The notes beneath the pieces are model-generated. The model was not told the origin of the DNA and did no database searches. It worked only from the letters and a program-made list of their open reading frames with translations. A stretch of DNA of 64,000 nt from Hetaerina americana (lineage: Eukaryota > Arthropoda > Insecta > Odonata > Calopterygidae). The position numbers and the translations under genes were made by a program. This document shows positions 48,990-62,739 of this stretch, piece by piece (within the stretch, counting starts at the first letter, position 1; each line of letters starts with the position of its first letter). The stretch is from contig JAKTNV010000009.1 in assembly GCA_022747635.1 (NCBI GenBank), positions 27,041,122 to 27,105,121 of the forward strand. Direction: 5' to 3'.

Positions 48990-51400
48990 CGTTCGCGTCT
49001 TATTTTTCTGCATAGATTTCCATCCCGAGTACATAATTCTACCTTGTCGAAAATATGCATTTTTATTTAGTATTCTTTCTCGCGAAGTATCTCGTCTTTT
49101 TGTGGAATCCGCTGGTTATTCCTCTATAAAATGTTCATCGTGTTTTACGTCCATACCTAAATCATCATTTTACGTTCTTTTGTTCTTTGCAGTTTTAGTT
49201 CGTTATGGAAGTCAGGAAAATTCTCTATCCATCAAACAGACATGACTTGAGTCGTTACGAGTGTTTAATTGATACTATTCAGATTTCATTTACCTATATT
49301 ATTGTACTTTTTCAACCCCATTGGTTCATTAGGTATTTCCATCAATATTACGTTTCGAAGTTGCATGAACAGTCCGCCTGGACCGTTATTTGCAAATGAA
49401 TCGGGTAGAATTGTTTCTTTTATTCATGGTGTCTTTTCTTTACCTAGTTATTGATTGCGTTGCCTTGAACGAACTTCTTTGCGTAACATGACCCCTTAAA
49501 TATTGCTTTTGAGCATACTCTCACCTAATTGCTAGTATCGATAATTTCGCCGAAGTTAGAGCTACCCGATACGCCTCTGTAATAACCTCTGTGACGGAAT
49601 ATGTGAATGAGGGAATGTATTAAAATGCTTCTTTGTCAGTAGGAGCTCGCATATCCAGTTGACATTTATGTCTCGCGTTTCCCTTACGTGCGTATACGTT
49701 CTTCACGTTACATTATTATGCGCTGTTATTGCGGAAAGATGTGAGGTTTGATGTTTTCCCCGGCATCTTCAGCGCCGCACATTCCGCATGCTCTCGGCCC
49801 GCTCCGAAGCTAGCTTTATCCCGTAGGGGCATTTCCATATTCTTTCCCTTATCCCCATTTCCTCTTTAAAAATTCTTAATGTTGCGTTATGGCGTTATCG
49901 TAAACATTCCATCTCGGGACGCCTCCATACATCCAATGTGGGCCGTTTTTATATTTCGTTCCCGACATTCATCTCCCACCCCATCCACCACCCGGCCGGA
50001 GCTCTTCCATCTCACTCCCTCTCCTTTCTCATTTCCACAATTCTCGGGAGGGAAAGAATAATACATCCCGAACCCCAAAAGGCATCTCGGCCCGAGAAAA
50101 GGAGGAAAAAAATCTATATAAGAGAAGCCGCAAACACACAGAAATGCCGGAGCGAAACCAAACAGCCTTATCTCCGACATAATTTACGGTTTTCGTTTTC
50201 ATTGTCGCCTTCGTTCCTGGCGGAGTGGGAAGTGGCGTGGTGGGAGTTGTTTTCGGTGGGCGGGGAGGGCGTGGCGGTAGGTGGAACGGAATGGTGAGGA
50301 GGCTCCCTCGATCGCAACCTTCCCCCCCCCCGGCTTTCCACCGCCACCCCAAAGGTGACTCCCACAGCCTACCCCTTTTTACGATCTTAATTAGGTTCCA
50401 TTTTTTTCAGCGATGGCAAACATCTTCTGGGGTATTCACACACCTTTTTATGATTATCTTCCTCAGACGGATCATCCACTGGAGGACGAATTTATGCCGC
50501 AAATGAGTCAAATGTTGTTTCTCACTCGGCTGAACGCTTGATCCTTTTCATAAATATCCTGTCGAACTTCAGATCTAATGGAACCCGTGATTTCTCTGCG
50601 TTTGAAATACAAAACGTCGTTTCCTCGCCAGAACACCTCGGAAGGGTCACCATCCTCTCTTTGTTCTGTAATTACGGATCCCCGTTTTTTTTATTGTCCC
50701 TAAGGGCTTTTTTTTATATATTTGAGTCCTCAAGACGTTCATTCGCAGAAATTGGGATTGGGTGGCCTGCCTTTACATTTCGCGATGAAAACGATGAATG
50801 CAATAATTTTAGTGTAGTAAATTATTTAAGGAAAACGGAGAAAAAAATGTATCTACCTTCGCAATGGTTGAGAAGGAATGAATGAATGATTGGAATGCGT
50901 CTGGGGGAAAACCGATTCACTCGCTAGACACCGAGAAATTCGATGTTCATCGTCTGCATGGCAGAAATCTCAAGCTGCTCGAATCATTTTCGTTTTCCTT
51001 GAAGCGGAGACTTGAGTGTTGACGCGTTATTTTACAACTTTCGGGAATTAATATTCGTTACAAACGCGCAGAGAAACAAATGCGCTTATCTGTTAAGCAT
51101 GTTTTCAGTTTTGACGAGTTTCAAATTTTGCGCTGAAGAGTTATTTTCATGGGTTATATTGTTACATCACACTTGCCTTTCTTTTGTGGCATTGATCAAA
51201 TTCGCCGTTGATATCATTCTGTCAGATTATTATGAGAGACTTATCTTATTTAGAAATTTAATTTCCTCTTGGGATCGAACCTGTGTGGTTTATGTGGGAA
51301 TCCGAGTCGGTGCATCCCTCCGCACCAATATAGTGTTTTGCTTCGTTGGGGCGAAAGTGTTTTATTTTTCTCCTCTTCACATTTGCGGCGGAGAGACGAA
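48990..51400. other. AT-rich intron with small skewed patches
   Basis: A C/T patch lies near 49970-50040 and a G-rich patch near 50215-50300. An open frame from a TTG at 51012 has no domain. A B-box-like sequence on the minus strand (51271-51281) has no partner A box. Confidence 0.5.
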
Positions 51401-51409
51401 TCTCGACCA

Positions 51410-52010
51410 CCATAAGAAATGGTTCCCTCCCACCCCACCGTCTCCCTACCTACTCCCTCTCTTCCGGCCCCACCTCCCATTTATTTCGCACCTCTATCAT
51501 CCCCCCACCCCCCCGAAGACCAGCGGCAGCCAGGGCTCCCCCTCGCTGCCAGCCCTTAAAAACGCCTCCGCCTCACCCGTGGCCTCCGCCGGCCCTCGGA
51601 ACGACCCCCAGAGGGGCAATATCTGGGGCCTAATAGCGCACCAAATGGCCTCCCAAACACCTTTTTAATGAACTATTGTAGCAGGAAATGAAAATGGAGG
51701 CGGGGGTGGGCTGGGGCGACTCACACACACACAGACACATATACGGGCACCCCGGGAGGGGGTGTGTGTTTTTGGAAGAGCGGAGGGCACGTGTGTATGT
51801 GGAGGTGGTAGTTCTTTGGGGAGTGTTTCCGAGAGGGTGATGGGGGGGGGACGCCTCACTTCGGATGTTAGGTGCCCCCGTGCTATGTGTTTAATATGTG
51901 GGTGGCGGTGTGATTCCGGTGAGGATTACGCCCCAGCGTGGCGAGTCGGAGGAGTAAGGAGGTGTGAAGGGTGACGGAAGGACAAAAAAATTAGGGTCTA
52001 GACTTTCAGG
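51410..52010. repeat. Pyrimidine then purine island pair
   Basis: C/T-rich 51410-51660, then G/A-rich 51680-52010 with a short ACACAC run at the switch. Confidence 0.82.
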
Positions 52011-52799
52011 AGGGGTGTTGGTTGTTTTGCGGTGTTCTCGATCCCCTGCCTCGCAGTACCGCGGAGATGGCCGTGGTGATACGGGAGTTGCAAAATTGGA
52101 TTCAGTTTTCGTCGGTATTGATTCTGGTCTTGGAGTGGGGGTCCAGGTGAATGCCACAATTGCTTTGCAAAAGAAAAAAAAACATCGTCAAAGAAATGTG
52201 TACCAGGGTACAATTTTGCCTTGTTCACATTGGGTGCTGTCACTTGCCGCGAATTCTTGGAAAATTTTCAGCAAAATAGTCCTTTTTTTCCTCCGAAATG
52301 TCCCTCGGCTCACCATACCAGAAGATGATCTCCGCCGAAATGCCAAGAGTTGCATTTCTTCACTTAACCTGCTATGTTTTGCTATTTCTGTCAGGTTAAC
52401 CAATATTGAAATAGTTGATAGAGGAATGTATGATCCTCGGACTGGTCCCATTAGTACCGAAACGATAAATGACAATGTTGATTGTCGGCTCCCATCACTG
52501 AAGCGTTGAATGGCGGCCATTATGGATCAATCTATTGTAACTTATCCATAAAGTCTTACGTTTGGAATCTCGTGTCTTTGTCAAGACCTTAATATTTTCA
52601 CGAAATGAGAATGCACCGAATTGTTTTCCTCCCCGCTCTCGTGGTTCTTGGCATTATCCCTGATCCTTCAATCCCTCCCCTTAGTCCCGTCTGCATCGAA
52701 AAGACGGCGCTCAGCCATGCGCCCCCTCAAAAATACGGAGAAAATAGGGTCTACTAAGGATTGCGAGCTGACCCGGCGCGCCCTGCCTCTTGACAAATA

Positions 52800-53580
52800 G
52801 CCCGCTGTACTCTAACACCCTGCTTGCCCCCCCAACCCGCACACATCCTCTCCCCTGCCCCTTCCCCAATCCGCCTATCCCTCCCCCGTTCCCACCCCCC
52901 TCTTTCCCTTGCCCTCCATTTCATCCAGTCTCCCTCATTGCCAAAACACCCCACCTCCATCTCCCGCCCGTTCCTGCCGCTCTCCCCGGCCCGGAAAAGT
53001 CTCCCATGCTACGGCTGCCTAATTTGCCGGAAAGCTCCGGGTGAGCGATTCTCGTGTGCATCGGCACCGGAATAAAGAGGGGAGGGAAAGAGGAGTGAGC
53101 GGGGGGAGGTGGGAGGAGGGAGATAGGAGAGGAGATGGAATTTTTTCTCTCTCTCTCTATCTCATTCCCTCCGCACTCCTCCTTTCACAGTTGGCCCGTA
53201 ATGTGGTGGCCTCTGACGGAATCCTCTGGCATTGATTCCCTTCAGACCCTGGCAGACTGACTACTGTGCCGCACCGCTAAGGGCCGCCGACGCTCCCACC
53301 TCGTCCTCCCATCCCTCCGCCCCCGCTCAGCAACCCCTCCGCTCCCCTCTGCCTCTCCACGCCCCTTCCCTCGAATCGCCCAAACGAGGAAGTAAGGGTT
53401 TCCGAAGGTGATGCGCCGGGATTGCCATGGAGATGAGGTGGCAAGAACGGGAAGCATAAAGACAGTCGAACAGCGAGCGGAAACGAGAGGGGAGAGGAAA
53501 TGGTGTGAGGGGTGTGGAGGAAGGGGGAGGGTGGCGAGGGAGAGAGACAGAGAGAGAGAGAGAGACAGAGAGGTTTAGGC
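52800..53580. repeat. Four alternating skewed islands
   Basis: C/T-rich 52800-53030, G/A-rich 53060-53140, C/T-rich 53240-53385, G/A-rich 53395-53580 ending in a GAGAGA run. Polarity flips three times in 800 bases. Confidence 0.82.
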
Positions 53581-53639
53581 AGTAGAATGGCGCAAAAGGA
53601 AGTGTGGGATACGCAGAGGAGCTCAAAAGTTTATACCCC

Positions 53640-56390
53640 AAACCCTCTTCCCCCCCACCCCACGGTAACCCGTTGGAGGAAATAAACGCTGTTTTGGGAT
53701 CTTCGAGGGGACGTTTCGGGGTAAGATTTTCAAACTTTAAGGAATGGATTTAAGGGTCCGAGGATTCAGTAGAAGTAGAAAATCGGTAGAACTGTTTTAT
53801 TATTTTGTCTAAAGGTGTGTTTAGTGCGATGAGGCTTAGCTTGAGCTATTTTGTTCCCGTAAATTATCTCCTTTACGATGGTACTTACCTGTGAGTTTTT
53901 CACGTCTGTCTTTCAGTAGTCACTCCCTTTTCCTCCTTTGAATTTACCCGTATAAAAACCTACATTTTAACTGTTAAAAAAATTGAACAATACAGTCGTG
54001 CAATATTTATAATAGGTTTACTTACCCATTACTCACTCTACTTAATTGAAGTTCCCGCTCAATTGCGTGTGAGTACGGTGTAATTGAATTTGTCCTGTAG
54101 TATCTAGGACAATTTATTGTATAATAAACGAGTATAGTTTCGAAAAGTATGCTTTAATTGTAAAGTGCGTTCATTATTTATATTTGCACAGTTTAATTTG
54201 GAGGCGTAGGCTTTAGAGCTTTTCCTCTTTTAACCTAATTAGCATATAAATTGCTTCATTTCCGCATTTCTCTATCAGTTACAAGATATTGCACTCAGCA
54301 ATGCAGTCGTTAATCCTGAAAAGCAAAAGGATATATTCACAGTGAAACAAGCCAACCTTTTATGCATGCTAATTGAAATTAAAATAGCAGTCAACCCTCT
54401 CAAGCACAAGGTCACGTTTGGCATGCAAAATTAAAAGAAAATCAACTTCTATCTCTTGTAACCGGTAGTCTCAAACAAGCATTTCTATGAAGCATCAAAT
54501 TTCTGAAAATATTTTCCCGTTGCAAAACCGCGGAATTTTTTTTGCAGTTGTATTTTTATTGGAAGCTAGAGAGTAATTCGGCCATTTTATTATGCTCTAA
54601 GGTATATTCACGATCTACGAGGCCAATGAAAAATTTTTTCTGCGCGATTCAAGCTTGTCAGTGGGTACCTAAAATGATTTTGCATTTAGCTTACTGCCCT
54701 GGAAACCCAGAGACTTAAAAAGCCGTGGCTGTCGCAACGCTTCGATGAGTAATGGGAGTTTTTCCCACGTGGTCGTACTAGCGAGTGAGATATCGATCGT
54801 CCCTTAAATATCGATTTCTATCGGGCATCACTCCTTTGACTCACATTCTTTGACGCCGCCTTTGGGAGAGCAACAATGGGCGACGGTGGTACCGGACACT
54901 GACTCTTAACCCCTCCATCCTATTATTCTGCCGTGGAGTAGGCCGCGGCGTGCACCTGATTACGCTCTGACAAACGTTTTGATCATGCCTACCATATTGT
55001 CAGCGAAGCGTGAGTCAAAGGCTCGTATGACTCCGTGACCCCGCCTTTATTTATAGCCGGGCACCCGGGGGACGCCTCCTGCCCGGCTGACTAATGGACA
55101 TTGCCTTTTAGACACGCGTCACTTGAGGCGGAACATGGCGATTTTTGAAGAAATTCAATAATGTGACGATTTTGTCTCTCCGCATGCTCGATCATTGCCT
55201 GAAACTCGTGTCGACCGCAAGGGGCGGAAATAGGATTACTATTTCTTTCATCTTATCGGATCTCATTAAATATCAGTCGAGTGTTTATTCGGAATATGAT
55301 TGCTATCTGTAATCAGGGAAAGTGCTTTTACCAGCTTTCCCCATTGTTATAAATCCAGTACTTAACGCCAGTTGCCTAGGAGTAGGACAGGACGTAAAAA
55401 GCATGAGAAGCGCTCTCAAGGATATACTATACTTCGTTTTTTCCATCACTTATCCTTCCAACGCGATAAACTCGTAAATAGCGAAGTAAAGTCAGCTAGT
55501 GCGAATCACTATGCTGGGGAAACAATCGATGATGCATCTGCTTCCTAACTACTTGTACGTCTTTTCGATTTTTTAAGAAAACTTCTCAAACGATGGACTA
55601 GGCATAAACTTATTTTGACGATTCTGTCGCCTAACCTCCTTGGTATTCTTAAAATAATATAACTCACTGAGCCTTGTTACATTTTCCTGTCCTGGTTACC
55701 AATAAAGATTTAACTCCGACTTAAATGGCTCTACGTAAGTCATTCTATCTCCCCTCCGAAGGGTTGTTAACCTCTGGCACCAGTGTCTAGTTAGTCCGGT
55801 GGGTAATGTGCTCTTCAAGTAACCCAAAAGTCGTGGGTTCCAATTCCGAACGCATGAATGCCGTGTTGTCCTACTATACAGACGTAATTTATCATTGAGA
55901 TTGTGATGCGACACATGCGCCCACTTGAGCCAATCAACAAAACTTCATCAATACGACTACTAATAAACATTATCTTCAGGTTCAGTGTATTATTTGTGGA
56001 ATGCGAGTGCATCGTAAACGTAGAGATGAAATAACCAAACGCTGGGAATTGAAAAGTGTTCAGGATTTCTTTACCAGCCACCTTTTGACAGACTCTTTTC
56101 TTTTTCGCGTTCACTTTTTCTTCTTCCTTCCTTGGCCGGAATACCGCCGCCATCGTCGGGGGAGCACCCTTGACACCTAGGGTGCAATAATCAGGAAAGA
56201 AATTCATTCGGAAGGAAAGTTGGAGGGCAAGAAAGACTTGCTCCTTGTAGGAGAGCGGCGTTTGTTTCTTCCCCGTCATTAGCGTCCCGTTCCTTTCACA
56301 AACCTTATCGGGAAAGGCGTGCATTCTCTCCCGGACATATCCCCTCACGCCCGGGAATTCTGCCGTCGGAGAATGGAGGGTAACAACGCC
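53640..56390. other. Long AT-rich intron segment with a SINE-like head
   Basis: Apart from the tRNA-derived element at 55770-55860 I recognise nothing. 54840-55140 is less AT-rich and of enhancer-like texture, without a firm motif cluster. Confidence 0.5.
55770..55860 (+). repeat. tRNA-derived SINE head or tRNA pseudogene
   Basis: An A-box-like TAGTTAGTCCGG (55788-55799) is followed 48 bases later by a B-box-like GGTTCCAATTCC (55836-55847). Both are RNA polymerase III promoter elements inside tRNA genes. The middle part (GGTAATGTGCTCTTCAAGTA) fits a D-arm and anticodon arm of the type common in arthropod tRNA-derived SINEs. I cannot fold a clean cloverleaf, so this is a derived element and not a working tRNA. 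Its 3' limit is unclear. Confidence 0.6.
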
Positions 56391-56394
56391 ACCA

Positions 56395-56760
56395 CGTCAC
56401 GCGGAGACACGACTCGGAGGTGGTGATGTTTGGGTAGGGGGGTGAGATGGTCTAGAGGAGGGGGTGAGGAGGAGGCTACGTGGGTGTTGAAAGTGGTGTA
56501 GGCAGCGGAAGGTGAGAGCTAATTGCCAAGGCATTCCGCTGGGGGCGTCGCCGAGTAGGCCGGCCGGGGTGTGGGCCAAAGTAAAGGCTATTTGCCGCAT
56601 GTTAGATCTTGAAGGCGGGTCCTGCGTTGGACGGGCCGAGAGTGTGAGGGGGAAAAAGATGCGTTGAGCGCACGCCGACGGTGCACCGCTGAGTGCACTG
56701 AGGAATTTGTCAAGCACGGGGAGATTGGGGTGTGACGCGCGAATGGCTCTCTCGCAAGCG
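56395..56760. repeat. Purine-skewed island
   Basis: G-rich with more CpG than most islands, especially 56525-56760. Confidence 0.65.
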
Positions 56761-56769
56761 CGCAGCGAA

Positions 56770-58180
56770 ACGCATCACGCGGCGTCTTTGGCGAAGGGAA
56801 TGGAGTGCTCATATGTGACCATCATTGCCAAGACGGGCGGGCTGAATGAAATTCTCTTTCGTGGTAACAGGAATAAAATGAACTTGAAAATGCATTTTAT
56901 TTTTTCCCGCGAATAATGGCTTTTCTTCAAACTCATTTTGGACCAGTTGAAATTCTGACGTCTTGGAGACTTTTTTATTACTATTTTTATGCATATGCAC
57001 AAAATATCCCGCGATTCACCAAAAAGGTTTGTGACAGGGAGTGTAAGTATCAGATTGGATTCGTGAGGGATAAGGGAGGATTAGAGAGGGCAAGGTAATA
57101 GGGGAAAAAACATTCACTGAAAAAACTCCAAAAAATGTGCAAATTTAAATGCATGCTTGGGGAAAAATTAGTTCAAACATGTGCCAATTTCACCCAGTAA
57201 ATTTGTCCTTGATAAGCGAGAAAGAACCGCAATCGATTATGTGACAGACCTCCACGACAACTAGGCAATACATGCAGAACTGGAGAGCAAGGAGAGGAAA
57301 TTGATAATATCAATGCAGCTCTAATGCAAACCACTGAGTATTTCTCACAAATGAAAATGTTTTAGATGGTGAATGCATTTTTAGATCACAATGGACGTTA
57401 ATTTCTCAATTTGCACTCCGCAGCATCAAAGCATGTTTGTGATGCTTCAATGAATTTCGCATATATATTCATGGCCGTGAATGGAGACTGTATGGTATTG
57501 GCACGGACGAATGCCTTGCTTATTGTAAATCATAAGTCACAATGAAAACACATACATGCTGACACTATTTTTCATGGCTGAGGTTAATATGTTGGAAAAT
57601 CATTTGGCTTTACAATTTTTTCGTGTCACTGCACTTCTGTCTGAATGTAATGGAAACAGTTTTGTGGAATAATAAATATCGCTTTCTGAAGGCTTTAATT
57701 ACATGTCGGAAAACAAATATGAACCCTGAAAATTGCAGTCTAAATATGCAAAATCTGTGTGATCGACTTGTGGCAGTGGCTGATGAAGTTTGCTCGCGAA
57801 CAAAACGCAGAAATTTATCGAATGATTTTCCACGAAAACTGTGCGAAGTGCTTGTAGAAGCTTCATTAGCAGGAAACAGAGAGGTTCTCCACTTGAAAGA
57901 GCTTTATGATAAACACGTCACGTGCATGAGTTGAAGTCCTTATGTAAAATATCATATCATGATCGAAAGCCCTGGCTATCCGTTTTTGAAATTTCTATTC
58001 ATAACTACATCATGATTATAAATGATGTTCGAGGGAATAGCGCGTGAATTTTGACGAGCATTTGTTTGCTTTTTGGATTCCGAGATGAACCAAAATCAGT
58101 TTTCCGAATTTATCGATGTAGAATGGAGAGAAGAGCCAGGGCATTAATTGAGAAAGGCGTCACTTAGCGGATGAGGACTG
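56770..58180. other. AT-rich intron with an unexplained 103-codon frame
   Basis: An open frame from the ATG at 57623 to 57934 is free of low-complexity sequence and Cys/Leu-rich. It matches no family I know and has no clear splice sites or Kozak context. It could be chance or a decayed transposon fragment. Confidence 0.3.
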
Positions 58181-58189
58181 AATAAGGTA

Positions 58190-58990
58190 GGTTTGCGGAC
58201 GAAAGACGTGTGGCGGAGATACTGGGGGGGGGCAAAGCGGAGGCAGCGCCACGATGCCGTGTGGATGTTAGAAGCTTTTTAAAGGGAGAGAGAAAGATAG
58301 GGAGGAGGAGGTGGCGTGGCGGGGGAGGAAAGGCGGGGCGGTGCCGGGGGGGTGGTGGCGAAAGGGCGGGGCGAGCGCAAGATGGCGTCTTCAAGGGGGG
58401 GGAGGGTAGGGAAAGGAAAAGGGAGTGGCGCGCTTTTGCTAGAGGCGACTTGATTCCTTTCCTTCCACTTAAGCAGAGAGGAGAGAGCGAATGAGGGAAG
58501 GAAAGAGAGAGAGAATGAGAACGCGAGATGAAGATGGGGGAGGGAGGTAGGGAAAAAAGGCGCGGAGATGATGGACGGGGGTGTGGGGGAGGGTAGAAAG
58601 CGGCCGTGGCTGGGGGGATAACGGAATAACAATGGAAGAGCGGCGAGAGCTGAGAAGACGGTGCGGAAGGAATATGATGGAAGAGCTCAGAATGTTGGAA
58701 AGGCTCATGACATTATAATAAGTCTCCTTAATGCCTCCATGACTTTATATTCCTTCGCTCTACGTACACTTCTTTCCCTCCTACCCTCACCCCCCCACCC
58801 CACCCCGCCCCCGTCCAGCTCCCCCTTCTTTTGTCTTTTTTTCCTTCGCTCAAAGTTCCTTCCTACCCCGTCCACAAGGGGGACGGCCTCCCGCGGATCG
58901 ATGAAGAGTAAAGAGAATCGTTTTTCTTTTTTTTTCTCTACTCCTACTTTTTCCCGCTATCCTCTTCACCATGAAACCCTCTTGGAAGCG
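58190..58990. repeat. Purine then pyrimidine island pair
   Basis: G/A-rich 58190-58690 (GGGGGGG and GAGAGA runs), then C/T-rich 58740-58880 and 58910-58990. Confidence 0.83.
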
Positions 58991-59309
58991 AGGGGAGAAA
59001 GAGAACAATGTCTTCGTCTTCATCCAGCACCGAAAAGAGTTGGCGACCTTGTTATATTTATACCTGCTATTATATTCTTCTCCCAGGCCTAACCTACGTA
59101 AAATGTGCGAAAGGCGGCGCGGTTGGGGAAGGGGGGGAGGATGGAGGCCCCCGCTCGCATTGTTCGCCCAACAATGGTCTCCTTCGGACGTGAGCCGGGT
59201 TCGCACCCCCGCGAGACTCGGGTCGCCCCCGCCAACGGTTTATAATTCCCCCCATCCTCTCCCTTCGCCGCGTCCCCCTGTCCCCACCCCCAGTTGACGT
59301 GCCCCGTAA

Positions 59310-62300
59310 ATGGTAAGATGCACTCATTCACCGTATCTTATTTACCGTCGCTATTATGTTTAGTGCATCCCCCACTCCTCGCTTTTTTCCCCTCCTTGTC
59401 CCGTCCCGGCGGCGAAATAAGTGGAAGGATGATGGGGACGAAAAAGGGATGGTAGGAGGAGTCGGAGGGAAAGGGCCGTGCGATTTCACATAATGGGTTT
59501 TGCACGCGGGCGGCTTGGATTTATTGGCAGGAGAGTGGGAGGGAAAGATATTGGCATTGAGGCTTTCTGGGAAATGGTTAATGAAGCCTAAAGAGTCATA
59601 CGCGTTCGTTAAAATACTTTCCGTTGAATGTATGTTGTTTGCTTCTTGCCTTTCTCTCTCTCTCAAGGGGGCTGGCTGCCCTCATGTCGTAAAGGTATTT
59701 CATTTCATGCTCCCTTTCATTATGCAAGCTGCCAATTAGTGTCGAAGGAAGGATCCGTTGTACTTTAGGAAAAAGGAGAGGGAGAGTGAGACTCTATCGT
59801 TGGCATGAAGCCACCAAGAGTTGCTCCCGTTCGTGTCGATGGATGAGTGAGATGCTCACGGCTCGTTCATATTTTGCCATCAAAAGAAGACAAATTCGTC
59901 GCTTTTGTTCCATCTGTATCGTGATTGTGTCAGCTCGATGTCTGGCCAGTTTCTCCCTCGTCCCGTCCCATGCATTGAATTATGGCGTCGTTCGCTCACG
60001 TGATGGATACATCCGACATAGAGTAGTAGTCCGACTGTCAATTCAAAACAGCTTTCCACCAACAAAAACTTGAAAATTCCCACCGTTTGGTTGTTTGATT
60101 TTAAGCGTCCAATTAATTTCCTCTGTTTTTTAATGGCAACCCATTATTTCCACTTCGCATACTGAATAACAAAGTTACTGTAGTAATCAACGCGCAGTTT
60201 AGGGTTTGATAGGCAGAGGTCACCCAAAACTGAACCCAACTGCGTTTTCAATTCGGGCGTCAGAGCACCCGGGCCAGCTCCTGTTCATAAACTTCCTGTG
60301 GTTCCCTCGGGAGTTGGGGTTAGATACCCCAAAAATCACTCACTCATCTTGGGGGAAGTTGGAAGTATTCATAAGAGCTTCGCTGTATCAAACACTGACG
60401 TTCAAAAGCGAACGCCGAATGAATCCGCCTACTGTAATGCCATATCCCCCCTGTCTCTTAGAGAAAAAAACCTAATTAATTTGGTATTTGGAATCCTTTG
60501 TATGTGTGATTTCATTGCTTTCATACTAAATTAAAATCATTTAATAATTTAATTGGATCGATATTGGTGTAGTAGCATCTTGATTGTGTGTGAAATGAAT
60601 TACATGAAAAGGGGTTGTTAACCGTTATATTTTTAATGCCGCTAATATAGGTGCCTGTGATTTTTACATGGGCTTGGTGTCTTGAAAAATATATATTATG
60701 CAGTTGCTTGGAGGTAAAACAGACATCTCTGTTCCATCTTTAGATGCGTTTACAATCTCTTTCAAGATTATTGGTAACATTGTAGCCAGTGCTGGTGTGA
60801 TCATTGACCTTTGGGGATCATTTGAATGTGTATAGCAATAAATGAGGCCAAATAGGAGGGCAAATCGCGACCGGACTGCGACGAGTCGAGCGCGAACTGG
60901 TTGTATAACAAGCCTCTCAATAGCCGAAGGAGAAAAGAAATCGTTTGTCAGATCGCTCTTTTGAGGAAAAAAAAACATTTGGCATTGATGGACAGGAAAC
61001 AAGAGAAATATCCATCGGTTTGTGGCGTTATGCGTCATCTGTCTCGAGGGAAACCATTTCGCATTCACTGGATACTTTGAGCGTTTCAGTGATACCTTTA
61101 AGGCCGAAGAGAGTCGTGAAAAGTTATGAAATGATGATCATAAAATATTGCGAGCAACATTCGCATACCTGAGAAGACACCGAAAAGGACGAATATCGGT
61201 TCGTTATATTTTCTCGGAAGACTCGACATTGACATGAACCTGAAATATGAATAGTGATGAGTGACAGATATTGCCGGATGTCTCATCGGAATCCCTACGG
61301 CTGCTTTTGTACCAGCTTTTTCATGCGTGTACCCTTCGGTCATTGGTAAATTTCAGAATCCTTCGTAAAATTAAATGTCCTGCGTTCATTTTTATTTTGC
61401 GTGTCTGATTACACGAAGAGCCTGTCGGATAATGGAGTTTTGTAGAGAGCTATTGACATGCATGTATGTCATGCCGAGATGCGATGATCAATTTGTTGAT
61501 TATTACACTTTTTTTAAGACTTTTTTCATGATGTTTAAAATCTTTAAAATTGATTAATAAATCATTGAAAAATATTTAAATTTACCCCATACCCAAGAAC
61601 TGTTATTAATCAAGACTCTCCCTGGTGGGGATAAAAATTCATGGTAAGTGCCTGCGTCAGATACCGTCATCAAATTGCGAATTCGTAAAACGCCACTTCC
61701 ATATCTGTTGCGACTTATGTTTGATTTAGTTGTAGAATGCAGAATTATTACTATTTATTTTATGGTATGCAAAAAGGTACATGGCACCGCTAATTTTAAG
61801 TGTAATCATGCATTGTTGCTTCTTGAGACGGTTTCAAACTTGCGGACCGCATCTTACACACTTTCTATATTCCTGTGTTCTATGATTCATTTGGCTTCGT
61901 AATTTGCATTTTCGCTTCGTGGAATGCATTTTCCACCCACGAAAAATAATGCCTTTTTTAGCTTTACAGAAAAAAAGCTCTTTCCTCTACCACTTGATTC
62001 GGACCCTTTGGGTCTCCGTGTCTTTTATCATATCCCATTCAAGAAATCCTCTTATTCCGAAACCGTTCCACCGGATCAGATTCGAGCAAGGAGATAAGTT
62101 AAATGGAATGTCGAGTTAAATCATTGTTTCATTCCCGGTGACCGAGGAGGGATCATCAGATTTAAGAATAGACTGGGGATAAGAGGAAAGGCCCGGGATG
62201 GAATTTTCCAGTTTGATGGAATATTTTAGAAGGGAAATAAAGCCCTGAATCTATGATTGATGGACTCTTTTTCATTATTTTATTCAATTTTTTTAAACTA

Positions 62301-62730
62301 CTTTTAGCTATGAAAGGCAAAATATTTACTTTCAGTCCGCAAAAACCAGTCCTCATTGAATTATCCACGACGTCACCCGAAATTTTGGGTGCAAAAATGT
62401 GTGCTTAGGAGTTCATATTTTAATGTCGAAAGTTTTTTTCACTTTCAAACAATACCTAGCGTCCTAAGTGATAACTCAAGCTGCCCCGGGCATCGTAAAT
62501 GATTCAAGGAGGCAGGAGTACTTCCTTTTTTTCTGCCTTCTTTCTCAGTGCATGATATTACAATCCAAAGCGGCAGGAACATTTCAATAAGACCGACCGA
62601 CTCCTACGATATAAATTTATGTAGGCCACTTTCTTAAAATGAGCACCGTGGCGAGGAAATAAGTTCACGGTATCTCTTTCGACCGATCTGCGGAATCCAA
62701 TCGCTTCGAATGAGCGCCTAATGAACTCGA
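59310..62730. other. Long intron segment, nothing firm
   Basis: A purine patch lies at 59395-59560. Frames of 80-134 codons (59786-60073 on +, 60664-61068 on -) have no recognised domain. No exon or repeat ends seen. Confidence 0.5.
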
Positions 62731-62739
62731 CGAGAATAC

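Noticed and set aside
51271..51281. Minus-strand B-box match (GGTTCGATCCC), possible tRNA
   Set aside because: No A box at suitable distance and no cloverleaf could be drawn.
51012..51668. 218-codon plus-strand frame
   Set aside because: It starts at TTG, the second half is an island artefact, and the first half matches no family.
59197..59210. Plus-strand B-box-like GGTTCGCACCC
   Set aside because: Surroundings are G-rich island sequence without an A box or tRNA stems.
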